A DNA stretch of 64,000 nucleotides, taken from the NCBI GenBank assembly GCA_015060625.1, contig SUYC01000001.1:186001-250000 (forward strand), in the 5' to 3' direction. The DNA is from Xylanibacter ruminicola (GTDB lineage Bacteria > Bacteroidota > Bacteroidia > Bacteroidales > Bacteroidaceae). This document shows, in pieces, positions 1 to 9,518 of the stretch (position 1 is the first letter of the stretch; the number at the start of each line of letters is the position of its first letter). A model generated the notes under the pieces. That model was not told where the DNA came from, did no database searches, and saw only the letters and a program-made list of their open reading frames with translations. The position numbers and the translations under genes were made by a program.

Positions 1-482
1 CCGACGCTAAGATAGAGCAGCAAGTGTATGCCGAGATGCAGCAGATAGCTAAGAGCTACATCGAGGTGCCACAGTTGCGCTCTACGATTGACAATCCGAT
101 GCTCTCGAAGGATAAGAAGGAGGCGCTGCTGCTCACAGCAGCTGGAAAAGAACCTTCGGACCTGATGAAGGCCTTTGTACAGCTTGTGCTGAAGGAAGAC
201 CGCGAGAGTGTGATGCAATTCATCGCCAATTCGTACGTCACGCTTTACCGCCAGCAGAAGAATGTCATCCGCGGACGTCTCATCACCGCTGCAGCCGTAT
301 CGCCTGAAACAGAACAGAAGATGCGCCGCATGGTGGAGAGTAAGACTAATGGAACAGTAGAGTTTGAGTCGCAGGTGAACCCCGATATCATCGGTGGTTT
401 TATCCTCGAGTACGACACCTACCGCATGGACGCCAGTGTCAAAACCAAACTCAACAGTATTCTCAATACATTAAAAAAGTAA
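1..482 (+). CDS. atpH: ATP synthase F1 subunit delta (5' end outside window)
   Basis: Delta (OSCP-like) subunit, the peripheral-stalk link between F1 and Fo on the inner membrane. The frame is open from base 3 of the window and reads D-A-K-I-E-Q-Q before the first possible start, a GTG at 24, and sequence upstream of that codon still fits the family. The gene therefore almost certainly begins before the window, and the GTG should not be taken as its start. The visible 152 residues include the family's VPQLRSTIDNP-type helix and end in the conserved C-terminal segment IIGGFILEYDTYRMDASVK. It lies 6 nt upstream of atpA and is co-transcribed with it. Confidence 0.93.
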   Translation, partial: DAKIEQQVYAEMQQIAKSYIEVPQLRSTIDNPMLSKDKKEALLLTAAGKEPSDLMKAFVQLVLKEDRESVMQFIANSYVTLYRQQKNVIRGRLITAAAVSPETEQKMRRMVESKTNGTVEFESQVNPDIIGGFILEYDTYRMDASVKTKLNSILNTLKK

Positions 483-488
483 ACAACA

Positions 489-2075
489 ATGTCAGATAAG
501 ATTAAACCAAGCGAAGTTTCCCAGGTGCTGCTTGATCAGCTCAAGGGAATCTCGGATGCCGAGAAGTTCGACGAGGTAGGTACTGTACTCACCGTCAGCG
601 ATGGTGTGGCACGTATCTACGGACTGCGCAACGCCGAGGCTAACGAGCTGCTGGAGTTTGAGAACGGTACTATGGCTATCGTGATGAACCTGGAGGAGGA
701 CAACGTAGGTTGTGTGCTCTTGGGCTCTACCTCAGGCATCAAGGAAGGCATGGTAGTGAAGCGTACCAAACGTATCGCTTCTATCCGTGTAAACGACAAC
801 ATGCTCGGTCGCGTTATCAATCCGCTGGGTCAGGCTATCGACGGTAAGGGTGATATCGATCTCACTGAGGCTTTCGAGATGCCTCTGGATCGTAAGGCCC
901 CTGGTGTTATCTACCGCCAGCCCGTTAAGGAGCCTCTGCAGACTGGATTGAAGGCCATCGACTCGATGATTCCTATCGGTCGTGGACAGCGTGAGTTGAT
1001 CATCGGCGACCGTCAGACAGGTAAAACTGCCATCGCCGTTGATACCATCATCAATCAGAAGAGTTTCTACGAGGCTGGTAAGCCCGTGTATTGTATTTAT
1101 GTAGCTATCGGTCAGAAGGCCAGTACCGTTGCAGCCCTCGTTTCTACACTGCAGGAGCACGGCGCTATGCCTTATACCATCGTGGTAGCCGCTACAGCTG
1201 CCGATCCTGCCGCTATGCAGTACTATGCACCATTTGCAGGTGCCGCTATCGGTGAGTACTTCCGCGATCGTGGTCTGCCAGCCCTGGTAGTTTACGACGA
1301 TCTGTCGAAGCAGGCTGTGGCCTATCGTGAGGTATCGCTGATTCTGCGTCGTCCTTCAGGACGTGAGGCTTATCCCGGTGACGTGTTCTATCTGCACTCT
1401 CGTCTTTTGGAGCGTGCCGCTAAGATGAACGAACAGCAGGAGGTAGCCGAGCAGATGAACGACCTGCCAGAGTGCATGAAGGGCCATGTAAAGGGTGGTG
1501 GTTCGCTTACCGCTCTGCCTATCATCGAGACTCAGGCCGGCGACGTATCGGCTTACATCCCAACTAACGTAATTTCGATTACCGACGGACAGATCTTCCT
1601 CGAGAGCGACCTCTTTAACCAAGGTTTCCGTCCTGCCATCAACGTAGGTATTTCGGTATCTCGTGTGGGTGGTTCGGCTCAGATCAAGAGTATGAAGAAG
1701 GTGGCTGGTACCTTGAAGATCGACCAGGCTCAGTATCGTGAGCTCGAGGCCTTCTCTAAGTTCTCGAGTGATATGGATGCCGTAACAGCGATGACACTGG
1801 ATCGTGGACGTAAGAACAACCAGTTGTTGATTCAGCCACAGTACAGCCCAATGCCAGTAGGCGAGCAGATTGCCATCTTGTATTGCGGCGTACATGGACT
1901 GATGCGTGAAGTGCCCATCGCTAAGGTGCGCGAGTGCCAGACATCGTTCCTCGATAAGCTGCGCTCGGCTCATCCCGAAGTGATTGAGACACTGGCCAGT
2001 GGTAAGATCGACGACGAGACTACCCAGAAGATCGAGGCCGTCATGGCCGATATTGCTGGAACGTATAAAGCCTGA
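489..2075 (+). CDS. atpA: ATP synthase F1 subunit alpha
   Basis: Alpha subunit of the catalytic alpha3-beta3 hexamer of F1, 528 residues, the usual full length. The nucleotide-binding P-loop GDRQTGKT is at about residues 173-180. The beta-barrel N-terminal domain (about 25-95), the central ATPase domain and the helical C-terminal domain all appear intact. The start ATG lies 6 nt after the atpH stop, and the gene is followed 6 nt later by atpG. The order delta-alpha-gamma is the Bacteroidota arrangement, in which beta and epsilon are encoded earlier in the operon. Confidence 0.98.
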   Translation: MSDKIKPSEVSQVLLDQLKGISDAEKFDEVGTVLTVSDGVARIYGLRNAEANELLEFENGTMAIVMNLEEDNVGCVLLGSTSGIKEGMVVKRTKRIASIRVNDNMLGRVINPLGQAIDGKGDIDLTEAFEMPLDRKAPGVIYRQPVKEPLQTGLKAIDSMIPIGRGQRELIIGDRQTGKTAIAVDTIINQKSFYEAGKPVYCIYVAIGQKASTVAALVSTLQEHGAMPYTIVVAATAADPAAMQYYAPFAGAAIGEYFRDRGLPALVVYDDLSKQAVAYREVSLILRRPSGREAYPGDVFYLHSRLLERAAKMNEQQEVAEQMNDLPECMKGHVKGGGSLTALPIIETQAGDVSAYIPTNVISITDGQIFLESDLFNQGFRPAINVGISVSRVGGSAQIKSMKKVAGTLKIDQAQYRELEAFSKFSSDMDAVTAMTLDRGRKNNQLLIQPQYSPMPVGEQIAILYCGVHGLMREVPIAKVRECQTSFLDKLRSAHPEVIETLASGKIDDETTQKIEAVMADIAGTYKA

Positions 2076-2081
2076 TAGCCT

Positions 2082-3056
2082 ATGCCTAGCCTGAAAGAAA
2101 TTAAAGGCCGCATAGCCTCAGTTAATTCTACGCGAAAGATTACGTCGGCTATGAAGATGGTTGCTTCCAGCAAGCTGCACCATGCACAGGTGGCTATTCA
2201 GAATATGCTGCCTTACGAGGAGCTGCTGGAGCACATCCTCAAGTCGTTCTTAGCTGCCGAAGCCGAGGCCCAGACTATCTACGATCAGGAGCGGCCTGTT
2301 AAAAGAGCTGCATTGGTGGTGTTCTCAAGTAACTCATCGCTCTGTGGTGGTTTCAATGCCAACATCATCAAGCAGATGACACATGCTGTCGATGAGTATG
2401 CCGAAACCATTGGTCGCGACAATGTAGAGATTTATCCCATTGGTCGCAAGGTGTACGAGAAGGCACGCAAGATGGGCTTGAATGTGCAGGGCGAGTATTC
2501 GGCTTTGGCCGATCATCCCAATGCACACGACTGCATCGAGATAGCTATGGAGCTGGGACGTAAGTTTGCAGAGGGCGAGATTGATAAGGTTGAACTCATC
2601 TATCACCACTTTAAGAGTGCAGGATCGCAGGTGCTTACCCGTAAAACATTCCTGCCTATTGATGTGGAGAGTGAGTTGCAGGCCGATCACGAACGCGATC
2701 TGGAGAGTGTGATTGCCACCAAGCAGAGTCAGGAGTACCTCAAGAATAGGGGAGAACGTAAGGATGAGAATGGAAAGAGCGAAGAGGTTAAGCCGCTTAA
2801 CGATAACTTTATCGTGGAGCCCGACATGAACTGTGTGCTCTCCCTGCTGATGCCAAAACTGGCTCACCTGATGCTCTACACGGCCCTGCTGGATAGCAAT
2901 GCTTCTGAGCATGCTGCCCGAATGGTAGCTATGCAAACGGCCACTGATAATGCCGATGAATTGCTGCGCGAACTCAACTTGCAGTACAACAAGAGTCGAC
3001 AGCAAGCCATTACATCCGAATTGCTTGATATTGTGGGCGGTTCGGTTAATAACTAA
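2082..3056 (+). CDS. atpG: ATP synthase F1 subunit gamma
   Basis: Gamma subunit, the central rotor shaft of F1. The N-terminal helix begins PSLKEIKGRIASVNSTRKIT, with the typical motif for the helix that enters the alpha3-beta3 barrel, and the C-terminal helix carries the matching segment ending in an ITSELLDIVGG stretch. At 324 residues it is somewhat longer than the usual roughly 290. The extra length is a charged insert around residues 205-240 rich in K, E, N and R. It is last in the operon and followed by a strong terminator. Confidence 0.97.
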   Translation: MPSLKEIKGRIASVNSTRKITSAMKMVASSKLHHAQVAIQNMLPYEELLEHILKSFLAAEAEAQTIYDQERPVKRAALVVFSSNSSLCGGFNANIIKQMTHAVDEYAETIGRDNVEIYPIGRKVYEKARKMGLNVQGEYSALADHPNAHDCIEIAMELGRKFAEGEIDKVELIYHHFKSAGSQVLTRKTFLPIDVESELQADHERDLESVIATKQSQEYLKNRGERKDENGKSEEVKPLNDNFIVEPDMNCVLSLLMPKLAHLMLYTALLDSNASEHAARMVAMQTATDNADELLRELNLQYNKSRQQAITSELLDIVGGSVNN

Positions 3057-3066
3057 CAAGAGAAAG

Positions 3067-3106
3067 AAGTTTGCGCACCAAAAACGCAAACTTTTTTCCT
3101 TTTTTG
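3067..3106 (+). terminator. Rho-independent terminator of the ATP synthase operon
   Basis: A perfect 9-bp stem (3067-3075 with 3085-3093, AAGTTTGCG/CGCAAACTT) is followed by a T-rich run to about 3105. It lies 10 nt after the atpG stop. Confidence 0.9.
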
Positions 3107-3152
3107 TATAAATATTGTTAAACACCGAAACCATTATTTTAGTTTTACATAT

Positions 3153-3470
3153 GTGAACTCCAATGCCTATGGCTATCAGATGAAGCATGCCTGTGATGCG
3201 GACCAAAATGGTAAGGTGATAGGTGTGGCAGTGGTGAGCGACGACCTGCAGAAAACCTACACCAAAGTACTGAGCGAGATTGGGCAGACCGCTACCTATA
3301 CCGCCTTTGATGCCGGCAGTCAGACCTATCGTCTGATTGTGCCGCCATGTGAGCTGAAGAATAAGGCCACCCTGTGGTTGCGCGATGGTGAGCAGCGCTA
3401 CTGCATGCCGCTGAGTCAGCAGCAGTTTGAGGCCGGAAAACGCTATTCAATGAAGATGACGATAAAATGA
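3153..3470 (+). pseudogene. C-terminal fragment of a fimbrillin-like protein
   Basis: The frame encodes 105 residues from a GTG at 3153, with no signal peptide, and ends in a segment (QFEAGKRYSMKMTIK) that looks like the last strands of Mfa/fimbrillin-type lipoproteins, where the C-terminus is typically an E-F-x-A-G-K-x-Y-x-Y-x-I-x-V pattern. Full proteins of this group are usually around 300 residues or more and begin with a lipobox, so the first two thirds seem to be missing. The frame stays open back to about 3108 but gives no recognisable start. It overlaps the next fimbrillin gene by ATGA. I infer a 5'-deleted partner gene next to the ATP synthase terminator. A genuine small protein is possible but less likely. 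Confidence 0.55.
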
Positions 3471-5356
3471 TGAAACGATATAAGTTATTTCTCCTTGCCG
3501 CAACGGCAATTCTTGTTGCATGCAACAGCAACGACACGTATGTGCCTGACAGTAATGCCATCGAAATCCGAGGCATCCAGGCTGCTATCGGCACACAGGG
3601 CTTCGGTCTCACCCGGGCCGCTGCCACTACCGACCCGCTGAAGATATCGCTCGGTCGCAACGGTTTTCAGACCGGTGACGTGATGGTGCTCACCACCGTC
3701 AAGCGTACCCAGCAGCCCCTTGAGGCTTTTACCTATAGCAACCTGCGCTACCAGTATGATGGCAGCAACTGGAACCGCACTGATACTGATCCAGAGAAGA
3801 TATACTGGACCGACGGACATAGCAATCACACCTTTATCGGTTACAATCTGCCGTCGGCCACGTATCCTTGGGAGATAGTGACAAACGGCACTGGTAGTGA
3901 TACCTTTGCCGGTGAGTTGGGCTATGGTCAGGACACACTGACCTATGCCAACAATGATGATGTGATGGCCGAAGACCTGCTGGTGCTCTTCAGCGACACC
4001 ACGAAGGCCGATGATGGCGGACTCACCACCAGGGTCTATTTCAATCATGCCCTGAGCGGTGTGCGCGTGGTGGTCAATATCAAGGACTTTGCCGCCAGCA
4101 GCAGTGCTGTGGATACGCAGGTAGGTGTCAGCGATATGGTGCTGCATGCGCAGCCCACTAAGTTTAAGTGGGGTGCCGACAGTAAGAATCTCTCAGTGGT
4201 CAATCTCGGCGAGGCACAGCCAACCAAGGACCTCAAACTGTGGTGCCCTGTGCCCGAAGGCGAGGGTACGGCCCAGAGCAAGACCTTCTCGTTCTATGGT
4301 CTCACCACGCCCCAGGATGCCGTGTTCCACGAGGTGACGGCCAATCAGCAGCCGCTCCGGTTCTCGTTTAAAGTGACATACCCTGATCCCATGAATCCTC
4401 AGGAACAGCTCACCAAGACCTATTCGGGTGCGTTCTCTGGACAGGTGGATTTCAATTCGGGCATGTGTACCACGCTGCATATCTCGCTCAACCACAAAGA
4501 CGAGCAGGTGTTTACCGACGTGACCTATAGCGACTGGAGTCTGGTGCCCACACCCGACCTGGGCGAGTTGCGCAAGAAATCCACGTTTATGGATATCAAC
4601 AGCACCGTTACCATCCACACCGATGCCGCAGCCACCATCGACGATGCCACGTGGTTGTATGTTTCGGGCGATCAGGTGAAGGATATCTATGGCCATGGTG
4701 GTGAAAGTGCTGATGATGCCTATGTCATCAAGTCGGCAGCGCAGTTGGTGTCGCTGGCTAAGGAGGTGAACGAGGGGGCGATGGATTTCGAAAAGAAGTT
4801 TATCCGTCTGGATGCAGATATCACCATGCAGAAGAGCACCACCGCTACCGATGTGACGTGGCAGGGTATCGGTACCAGTGAACGACCTTTCCAAGGCACG
4901 TTCCTAGGAGGCAACCGCTTTATCAACCGTCTGAAGGGTAGCGGCCTGTTTGGCTGTCTGGGTGCTCAGGCTTGTGTGGAACAGTTGCAGATTTCCACCG
5001 TGGACGGCATCCAGGGTGGGGCATTGGCCGTACAGAATGCCGGTATCATCGGTGGTTGTCGTGTTGTGGATGACATCACTACCGATGGCGGTGCCCTCGT
5101 AGGCACCAACACTGGCACCATGCATGCCTGCTATTACACAGGTGCAGGCAATTTGGTAGGCACCAACACCGGTTATACAATCGGTTGCTACCAAGCCAAC
5201 GACATCACTTCGTTTACAAACTCATCACTGACTACCTTTGTTAACAACTTGAATTCAATTCTAAACGAATGGTATAAAGAGAACTCTTTCAAAGGTACTA
5301 AATTCAACTACACCTTCACCCCTGGCAATTACCCCACGGTTATCGTTACAAATTGA
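3467..5356 (+). CDS. fimbrillin-family (Mfa-like) lipoprotein with GLUG-like C-terminal region
   Basis: Predicted outer-membrane or surface lipoprotein of 629 residues. The signal peptide ends in the lipobox L-V-A-C (Cys20). Residues about 30-350 resemble the Bacteroides fimbrillin fold (R-A-A-A after a variable start, G-D-x-M-V-L, and a late F-N-S-G-M-C-T-T-L-H-I-S-L segment). From about residue 415 there is a second module: A-Y-V-I-K-S-A-A-Q-L followed by short glycine-rich repeats (G-S-G-L-F-G, A-G-I-I-G-G, G-A-L-V-G-T-N-T-G twice), typical of GLUG-type surface domains. Its stated role in adhesion or a minor fimbrial component is inference from the family. The start overlaps the upstream fragment by 4 nt. 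Confidence 0.8.
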   Translation: MMKRYKLFLLAATAILVACNSNDTYVPDSNAIEIRGIQAAIGTQGFGLTRAAATTDPLKISLGRNGFQTGDVMVLTTVKRTQQPLEAFTYSNLRYQYDGSNWNRTDTDPEKIYWTDGHSNHTFIGYNLPSATYPWEIVTNGTGSDTFAGELGYGQDTLTYANNDDVMAEDLLVLFSDTTKADDGGLTTRVYFNHALSGVRVVVNIKDFAASSSAVDTQVGVSDMVLHAQPTKFKWGADSKNLSVVNLGEAQPTKDLKLWCPVPEGEGTAQSKTFSFYGLTTPQDAVFHEVTANQQPLRFSFKVTYPDPMNPQEQLTKTYSGAFSGQVDFNSGMCTTLHISLNHKDEQVFTDVTYSDWSLVPTPDLGELRKKSTFMDINSTVTIHTDAAATIDDATWLYVSGDQVKDIYGHGGESADDAYVIKSAAQLVSLAKEVNEGAMDFEKKFIRLDADITMQKSTTATDVTWQGIGTSERPFQGTFLGGNRFINRLKGSGLFGCLGAQACVEQLQISTVDGIQGGALAVQNAGIIGGCRVVDDITTDGGALVGTNTGTMHACYYTGAGNLVGTNTGYTIGCYQANDITSFTNSSLTTFVNNLNSILNEWYKENSFKGTKFNYTFTPGNYPTVIVTN

Positions 5357-5404
5357 TAACGTGGGGGCATGTGAAGTCTGAGGAGAGAAAAAGATAGAAA
5401 ATCT

Positions 5405-5435
5405 TTTGTTCTAATCTTACTTTTTCGTATCTTTG
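5405..5435 (+). promoter_or_regulatory. Bacteroidota-type promoter for the UvrD/PcrA helicase gene
   Basis: The -33 box TTTG (5405-5408) and -7 box TATCTTTG (5428-5435) are separated by 19 nt, matching the primary sigma consensus of the phylum. The helicase ATG lies 26 nt further on. Confidence 0.85.
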
Positions 5436-5461
5436 CATCTGAAATACAAGAATAGATAAGA

Positions 5462-7891
5462 ATGAACATCGATATACTACGCGAACTAAATGATAGTCAG
5501 CGCGTTGCAGTGGAGTATTGCGACGGCGCAAGTTTGGTGATTGCTGGTGCTGGATCGGGCAAAACTCGTGTGCTTACGTATAAGATTGCCTGGCTATTGG
5601 AGCTGGGGATGAAACCTTGGCAGATATTGGCTCTGACATTTACAAACAAGGCGGCCCGCGAAATGAAAGAACGCATAGGGCGACTTGTGGGCGAAGAGCA
5701 AGCACGCTACCTGCAGATGGGCACTTTTCACAGTGTGTTTGCGCGTATATTGAGGGCTGAGGCAGATAAGATTGGCTATAATGCTAACTTTACTATCTAC
5801 GATCAGACGGATGCACGATCGCTGGTTAAAACCATTATTAAAGAGATGGGGCTTGATGATAAGGTGTATAAGCCATCTTCGGTTGCCGATCGTATTTCGT
5901 TGGCGAAAAACCATTTACTACTTCCGCAGGCATATCAACAGAGTGCCTGGGCGGCTGATGACGTAACACAAAAACGTCCGCAGTTGGCTAATATATATAT
6001 AAGGTATGCTGAGAGATGTCGCCAGGCTAATGCAATGGATTTTGATGACTTGTTGGTACAGACGTGGGTGCTTTTTCAAAATCATGAGGAGGTACGACAG
6101 AAATATGTTGAGAAATTCAACTTTGTATTAGTGGATGAGTATCAGGACACGAACTTTGCGCAGCAGTCGATTGTGTATCAGTTAACCAAAGAACGCCAGA
6201 AAGTATGTGTGGTGGGCGACGATGCCCAGAGTATCTACAGCTTTCGTGGTGCCAATATCGATAATATCCTGAATTTCCAAAGTCTGTATAACAATGCCAA
6301 ACTGTTTAAGTTGGAGCAGAACTATCGCTCAACGCAGCTGATAGTGCAGGCTGCAAACTCGCTCATACGACGCAATGAGCGGCAGATACCGAAGAACGTG
6401 TTCTCGAAAAACGAACATGGTGAGAAACTGCAGCTGAAGCCTGCCTACAGTGACCGCGAAGAGGCGCTGATAGTAACGCAGGATATTAAACGCCTGAAAC
6501 GACAGGATAGTTGCAACTGGAGTGATTTTGCGATATTGTACCGTACAAACTCGCAGAGCCGTAGTTTTGAGGAGCAGATGCGAAAAGATGGAATACCGTA
6601 TCGTATCTATGGTGGACTTAGTTTCTATCAGCGTAAGGAGATTAAGGATGTGATTGCTTACTTCCGTTTGATAGCTAACCCGGATGATGAGGAGGCTTTT
6701 AAGCGAATCATCAACTACCCGGCGCGTGGCATAGGTGATACGACAGTAGGAAAAATTATACAAACAGCGCAGGCTTACGGTGTGAGCTTGTGGCAGGTTA
6801 TTAAGCAGCCCGTTTTATTCCCTATGGATGTGAGTAAGGGCACGATGACCAAAATACAGAACTTTCGTCAGCTGATAGAGGGCTGGATAGAGCGATTACA
6901 AACGGAGGATGCTTATACGTTAGGTCACGACATTATCATGAACTCAGGTATTAGCAAAGACATTTACGGTGGACGCAATCCTGAGGATATTTCGCGACAG
7001 GAGAACTTGGAGGAGTTCTTGGGCGGTATGCAGGACTTTGTGGAAAGTCGGCGTGAGGAGGATATGGGTGATGAAGTATATTTGCCCGATTTCTTGCAGG
7101 AGGTAGCTCTGCTAACTGACCTTGACAGTGATGATGGCGACTCAAACGATAAGGTGGTACTGATGACAGTACACGCAGCCAAAGGACTGGAATTCCCCAC
7201 AGTGTTTGTAGTGGGACTAGAAGAGAATATTTTTCCATCGCCTATGTGCACCAACTCATTGCGTGAACTTGAAGAGGAACGTCGCCTACTGTATGTGGCC
7301 ATTACACGTGCTGAAAAACATTGCATACTGACGTGTGCGCAAAATCGATTCCGCTACGGGCGTATGGAGTATGATACGCCATCGCGTTTTATTCGTGATA
7401 TCGATCCCGAACTGTTGCAAATCCACAGCGAAGCGGGTGGGGAAGATGGCTATGGTGCAGTCCAGCGTAAGGCTTACAACCGCTATGATGGCGGGGCGTA
7501 CGGCACGGGTACGACAGGTGGATATAGTCGTAGTAGCCGTTTCGAGAGTGAAGGTCCTGAGTGGATGCAGAATCCACGTCCTGTGGCTACGCAGTTTAAG
7601 GCCGACCCTAAGCCCAGAGCGGTGGCGCCACGAAAGCCTGAAAAACCTGTTGATCCATTTGGCAGTAACTTTAAACGTGTGTATAATGCGGTGGCACCAA
7701 GACCGATGGCCACAGATCCGAGTGCTAGTGAATTGCACGAAGGTGTGCGTATAGAGCACATGCGTTTTGGTGTGGGTACAGTGGTACGTATTGAGGGAAC
7801 GGGTGAGAACACCAAGGCTACGGTCGAATTTACCAATGCTGGTACCAAACAGCTACTACTTAAATTCGCTAAGTTTAAGGTTTTAGGATAA
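5462..7891 (+). CDS. uvrD: UvrD/PcrA-type superfamily 1 DNA helicase
   Basis: 3'-5' DNA helicase used in excision repair and in clearing protein and recombination intermediates from DNA. It has 809 residues. Visible helicase motifs are Q-motif-like LNDSQRVAVE at 9-18, Walker A GAGSGKT at about 29-35, motif Ia LTFTNKAAREM, motif II VDEYQDTN, motif III VGDDAQSIYSFRGA, motif IV QNYRST, and motif V/VI TVHAAKGLEFPTVFVVG with RRLLYVAITRAE. After a flexible Gly/Arg/Pro-rich linker (about 655-750) the C-terminus holds a small beta domain (HMRFGVGTVVRIEG) like the RNA-polymerase-binding tail of PcrA/UvrD. Which of the two names applies cannot be decided from sequence alone. Confidence 0.95.
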   Translation: MNIDILRELNDSQRVAVEYCDGASLVIAGAGSGKTRVLTYKIAWLLELGMKPWQILALTFTNKAAREMKERIGRLVGEEQARYLQMGTFHSVFARILRAEADKIGYNANFTIYDQTDARSLVKTIIKEMGLDDKVYKPSSVADRISLAKNHLLLPQAYQQSAWAADDVTQKRPQLANIYIRYAERCRQANAMDFDDLLVQTWVLFQNHEEVRQKYVEKFNFVLVDEYQDTNFAQQSIVYQLTKERQKVCVVGDDAQSIYSFRGANIDNILNFQSLYNNAKLFKLEQNYRSTQLIVQAANSLIRRNERQIPKNVFSKNEHGEKLQLKPAYSDREEALIVTQDIKRLKRQDSCNWSDFAILYRTNSQSRSFEEQMRKDGIPYRIYGGLSFYQRKEIKDVIAYFRLIANPDDEEAFKRIINYPARGIGDTTVGKIIQTAQAYGVSLWQVIKQPVLFPMDVSKGTMTKIQNFRQLIEGWIERLQTEDAYTLGHDIIMNSGISKDIYGGRNPEDISRQENLEEFLGGMQDFVESRREEDMGDEVYLPDFLQEVALLTDLDSDDGDSNDKVVLMTVHAAKGLEFPTVFVVGLEENIFPSPMCTNSLRELEEERRLLYVAITRAEKHCILTCAQNRFRYGRMEYDTPSRFIRDIDPELLQIHSEAGGEDGYGAVQRKAYNRYDGGAYGTGTTGGYSRSSRFESEGPEWMQNPRPVATQFKADPKPRAVAPRKPEKPVDPFGSNFKRVYNAVAPRPMATDPSASELHEGVRIEHMRFGVGTVVRIEGTGENTKATVEFTNAGTKQLLLKFAKFKVLG

Positions 7892-7895
7892 AAAA

Positions 7896-8027
7896 TTAGA
7901 GCGCCTCATCATCGGGGCGCTCTATATTTCTGGGTTTAGCTTTCGGCAGATGCTTTTTCTTACGAATCCAAGCCGCTTTCCGGGCTTCGTAATCCTCATG
8001 ATGCTTTTCTAAAAATCCGTCAGCCAT
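7896..8027 (-). CDS. small conserved basic protein, 43 residues
   Basis: The minus-strand frame starts at ATG (8027-8025) and reads MADGFLEKHHEDYEARKAAW, then a basic I-R-K-K-K-H-L-P-K stretch, and ends in I-E-R-P-D-D-E-A-L with stop TAA at 7898-7896. I recall very similar 40-50 residue proteins in many Bacteroidales, which supports a real gene, but no function is known to me. It converges on the helicase gene, 4 nt away. Its last codons also form the arms of a terminator hairpin. No membrane segment, signal or cysteine is present. The gene sits just upstream of the DUF4270 stop in the same orientation and may be co-transcribed from there. Confidence 0.75.
   Translation of the reverse strand: MADGFLEKHHEDYEARKAAWIRKKKHLPKAKPRNIERPDDEAL
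7898..7923 (-). terminator. terminator hairpin inside the 3' end of the 43-residue gene
   Basis: Arms AGAGCGCC (7898-7905) and GGCGCTCT (7916-7923) form an 8-bp stem. On the minus strand the stem is followed after two bases by a run of six T. On the plus strand no comparable T-run follows, so it mainly serves the minus-strand genes. Confidence 0.75.
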
Positions 8028-8033
8028 AACTGT

Positions 8034-9491
8034 TTACTGTTTAAATCGAGCATAAATTACCTTTACCTGGATAGGTGAGTTGGCGCCGCCAACAAGCTTG
8101 GTGCTTGAAAGTCCTAGCTGATTGTGAATGCCCGAAATGGTAGATGTGCTATTACCATAGCTGTCGTACGAAGTCTTGGAGCTTATAGCTACAGGTACAA
8201 GTACTACCTTGTTCCAATCAGGATGCTTAGCTTCCCAAGCTGCATCGTTCTTCATGCCTTCTGCCTTTTGGCGTGCCATCTGCGTAATCAAGTTGCCAAT
8301 ATTACTAAAAGTGTAAGCATTGGTAGCAAGAGTGGCCATAAACGATGTGGTATAATCGTACATGGTTTTGTTCTCGAAGAACGAGTATAGGCTATCTTTC
8401 TGTACCATCAGAATGTTATCGGGTGTGCTGATGGGGAACTGGGCGTTCTGTACACCGCTGTTCTGACGTTCGAAACTAATGCTTACCGACAGCAGTGAGT
8501 CGTTAGCATGAGCTTGTGAAATATCATCTACTGGCAGTGTTACCTCGGTAAAGATGCCAGCAGGCGACTTGATGTAAGTACAGCTGTTGTCGGCAATCAA
8601 GCGGGTAAGAGCTGCCTTATCGTTCTCGATATGTGAAGTTTGCAAAACCTCAGGGGTTGACGACAGATAAATTGTAGCCGTGTGAGTCGTATCGGTTTTG
8701 TATCTGTATTGTGTAACCAGGTCAATCTGTGCGATGTTAGCCATTACACCCAGTCCGTCGGAAACCTCGAAGTTAAAGCCTGGTACCAATGTATGTATAA
8801 AGGTGTAGGCATTCTTGAACTGTTCGGGATTCTTATAATACTGGCGCATCAGGAAGGTACCATAGTTGTTATAGGTGTTTCCGTCCTTATCAGTATAAGG
8901 ATCGTTGAGCGAAATGCTGGCAAACTTGGTGTAACCAGATGTTTTTCGAAGACTATCGGAGAAATGCAGGTTTGAGAGAGCAAACGACGAACTCTTTGCA
9001 ATACCGCTCTTTCGTACATAGCCCTCGATAGCTGGGTTGAAATTACTATAGTACGAACCGTCTTCTACAGGCTTATCCAATTCTTTCACTTTTATCTTAA
9101 TTGGTGTAAGTGAGTCGCCATAACATTTTGAACGGTTAAAAATAAGCCAAATTTCGCATGAGTCGGCAGCGATATCACCATCGCTCTCACCAAGAATGGT
9201 ACTTTTGTCGGGCAGATTAAAGCCTTCGAGCATATTAAACTGAGCCATAAACTCGTTCTTGACATACGAGTTCGTTTCAGGGTCTTTTACCTTTCCGAAA
9301 TAGCAATCAAAGTTTTTAGAATACACCGAATCGGCCATGATAGATCTTGATGTGGCCTGGTACAAACCGGTAGAGAACACCATCTTATCGCTCTCGTTGG
9401 TAATCGATGAGCCGATCGTTTCGGTGTCTTCGCTACAAGATATCATCGCCATCGCGGTGATAGCAATCGCTGTAAACAATCTAAGTTTCAT
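8034..9491 (-). CDS. DUF4270-family lipoprotein
   Basis: A secreted lipoprotein of 485 residues with signal peptide MKLRLFTAIAITAMAMIS and lipobox M-I-S-C (Cys19). The body resembles the DUF4270 family: an early S-x-Y-x-x-F-G-x-V-K-D-P segment, a mid region with F-L-M-R-Q-Y-Y-K-N, and an L-I-A-D-N-S-C-T-Y-I-K-S-P-A-G segment. The family is common in Bacteroidetes, has no established function, and is often next to the short glycogen synthase, as here (27 nt downstream of it). It is probably attached to the outer membrane. Confidence 0.82.
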   Translation of the reverse strand: MKLRLFTAIAITAMAMISCSEDTETIGSSITNESDKMVFSTGLYQATSRSIMADSVYSKNFDCYFGKVKDPETNSYVKNEFMAQFNMLEGFNLPDKSTILGESDGDIAADSCEIWLIFNRSKCYGDSLTPIKIKVKELDKPVEDGSYYSNFNPAIEGYVRKSGIAKSSSFALSNLHFSDSLRKTSGYTKFASISLNDPYTDKDGNTYNNYGTFLMRQYYKNPEQFKNAYTFIHTLVPGFNFEVSDGLGVMANIAQIDLVTQYRYKTDTTHTATIYLSSTPEVLQTSHIENDKAALTRLIADNSCTYIKSPAGIFTEVTLPVDDISQAHANDSLLSVSISFERQNSGVQNAQFPISTPDNILMVQKDSLYSFFENKTMYDYTTSFMATLATNAYTFSNIGNLITQMARQKAEGMKNDAAWEAKHPDWNKVVLVPVAISSKTSYDSYGNSTSTISGIHNQLGLSSTKLVGGANSPIQVKVIYARFKQ

Positions 9492-9518
9492 GTATCGTTG
9501 TTTTGGACTTTATTTCTC

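Noticed and set aside
2334..3206. 290-residue antisense frame across atpG
   Set aside because: It is fully antisense to a conserved core gene and its translation is low-complexity without motifs.
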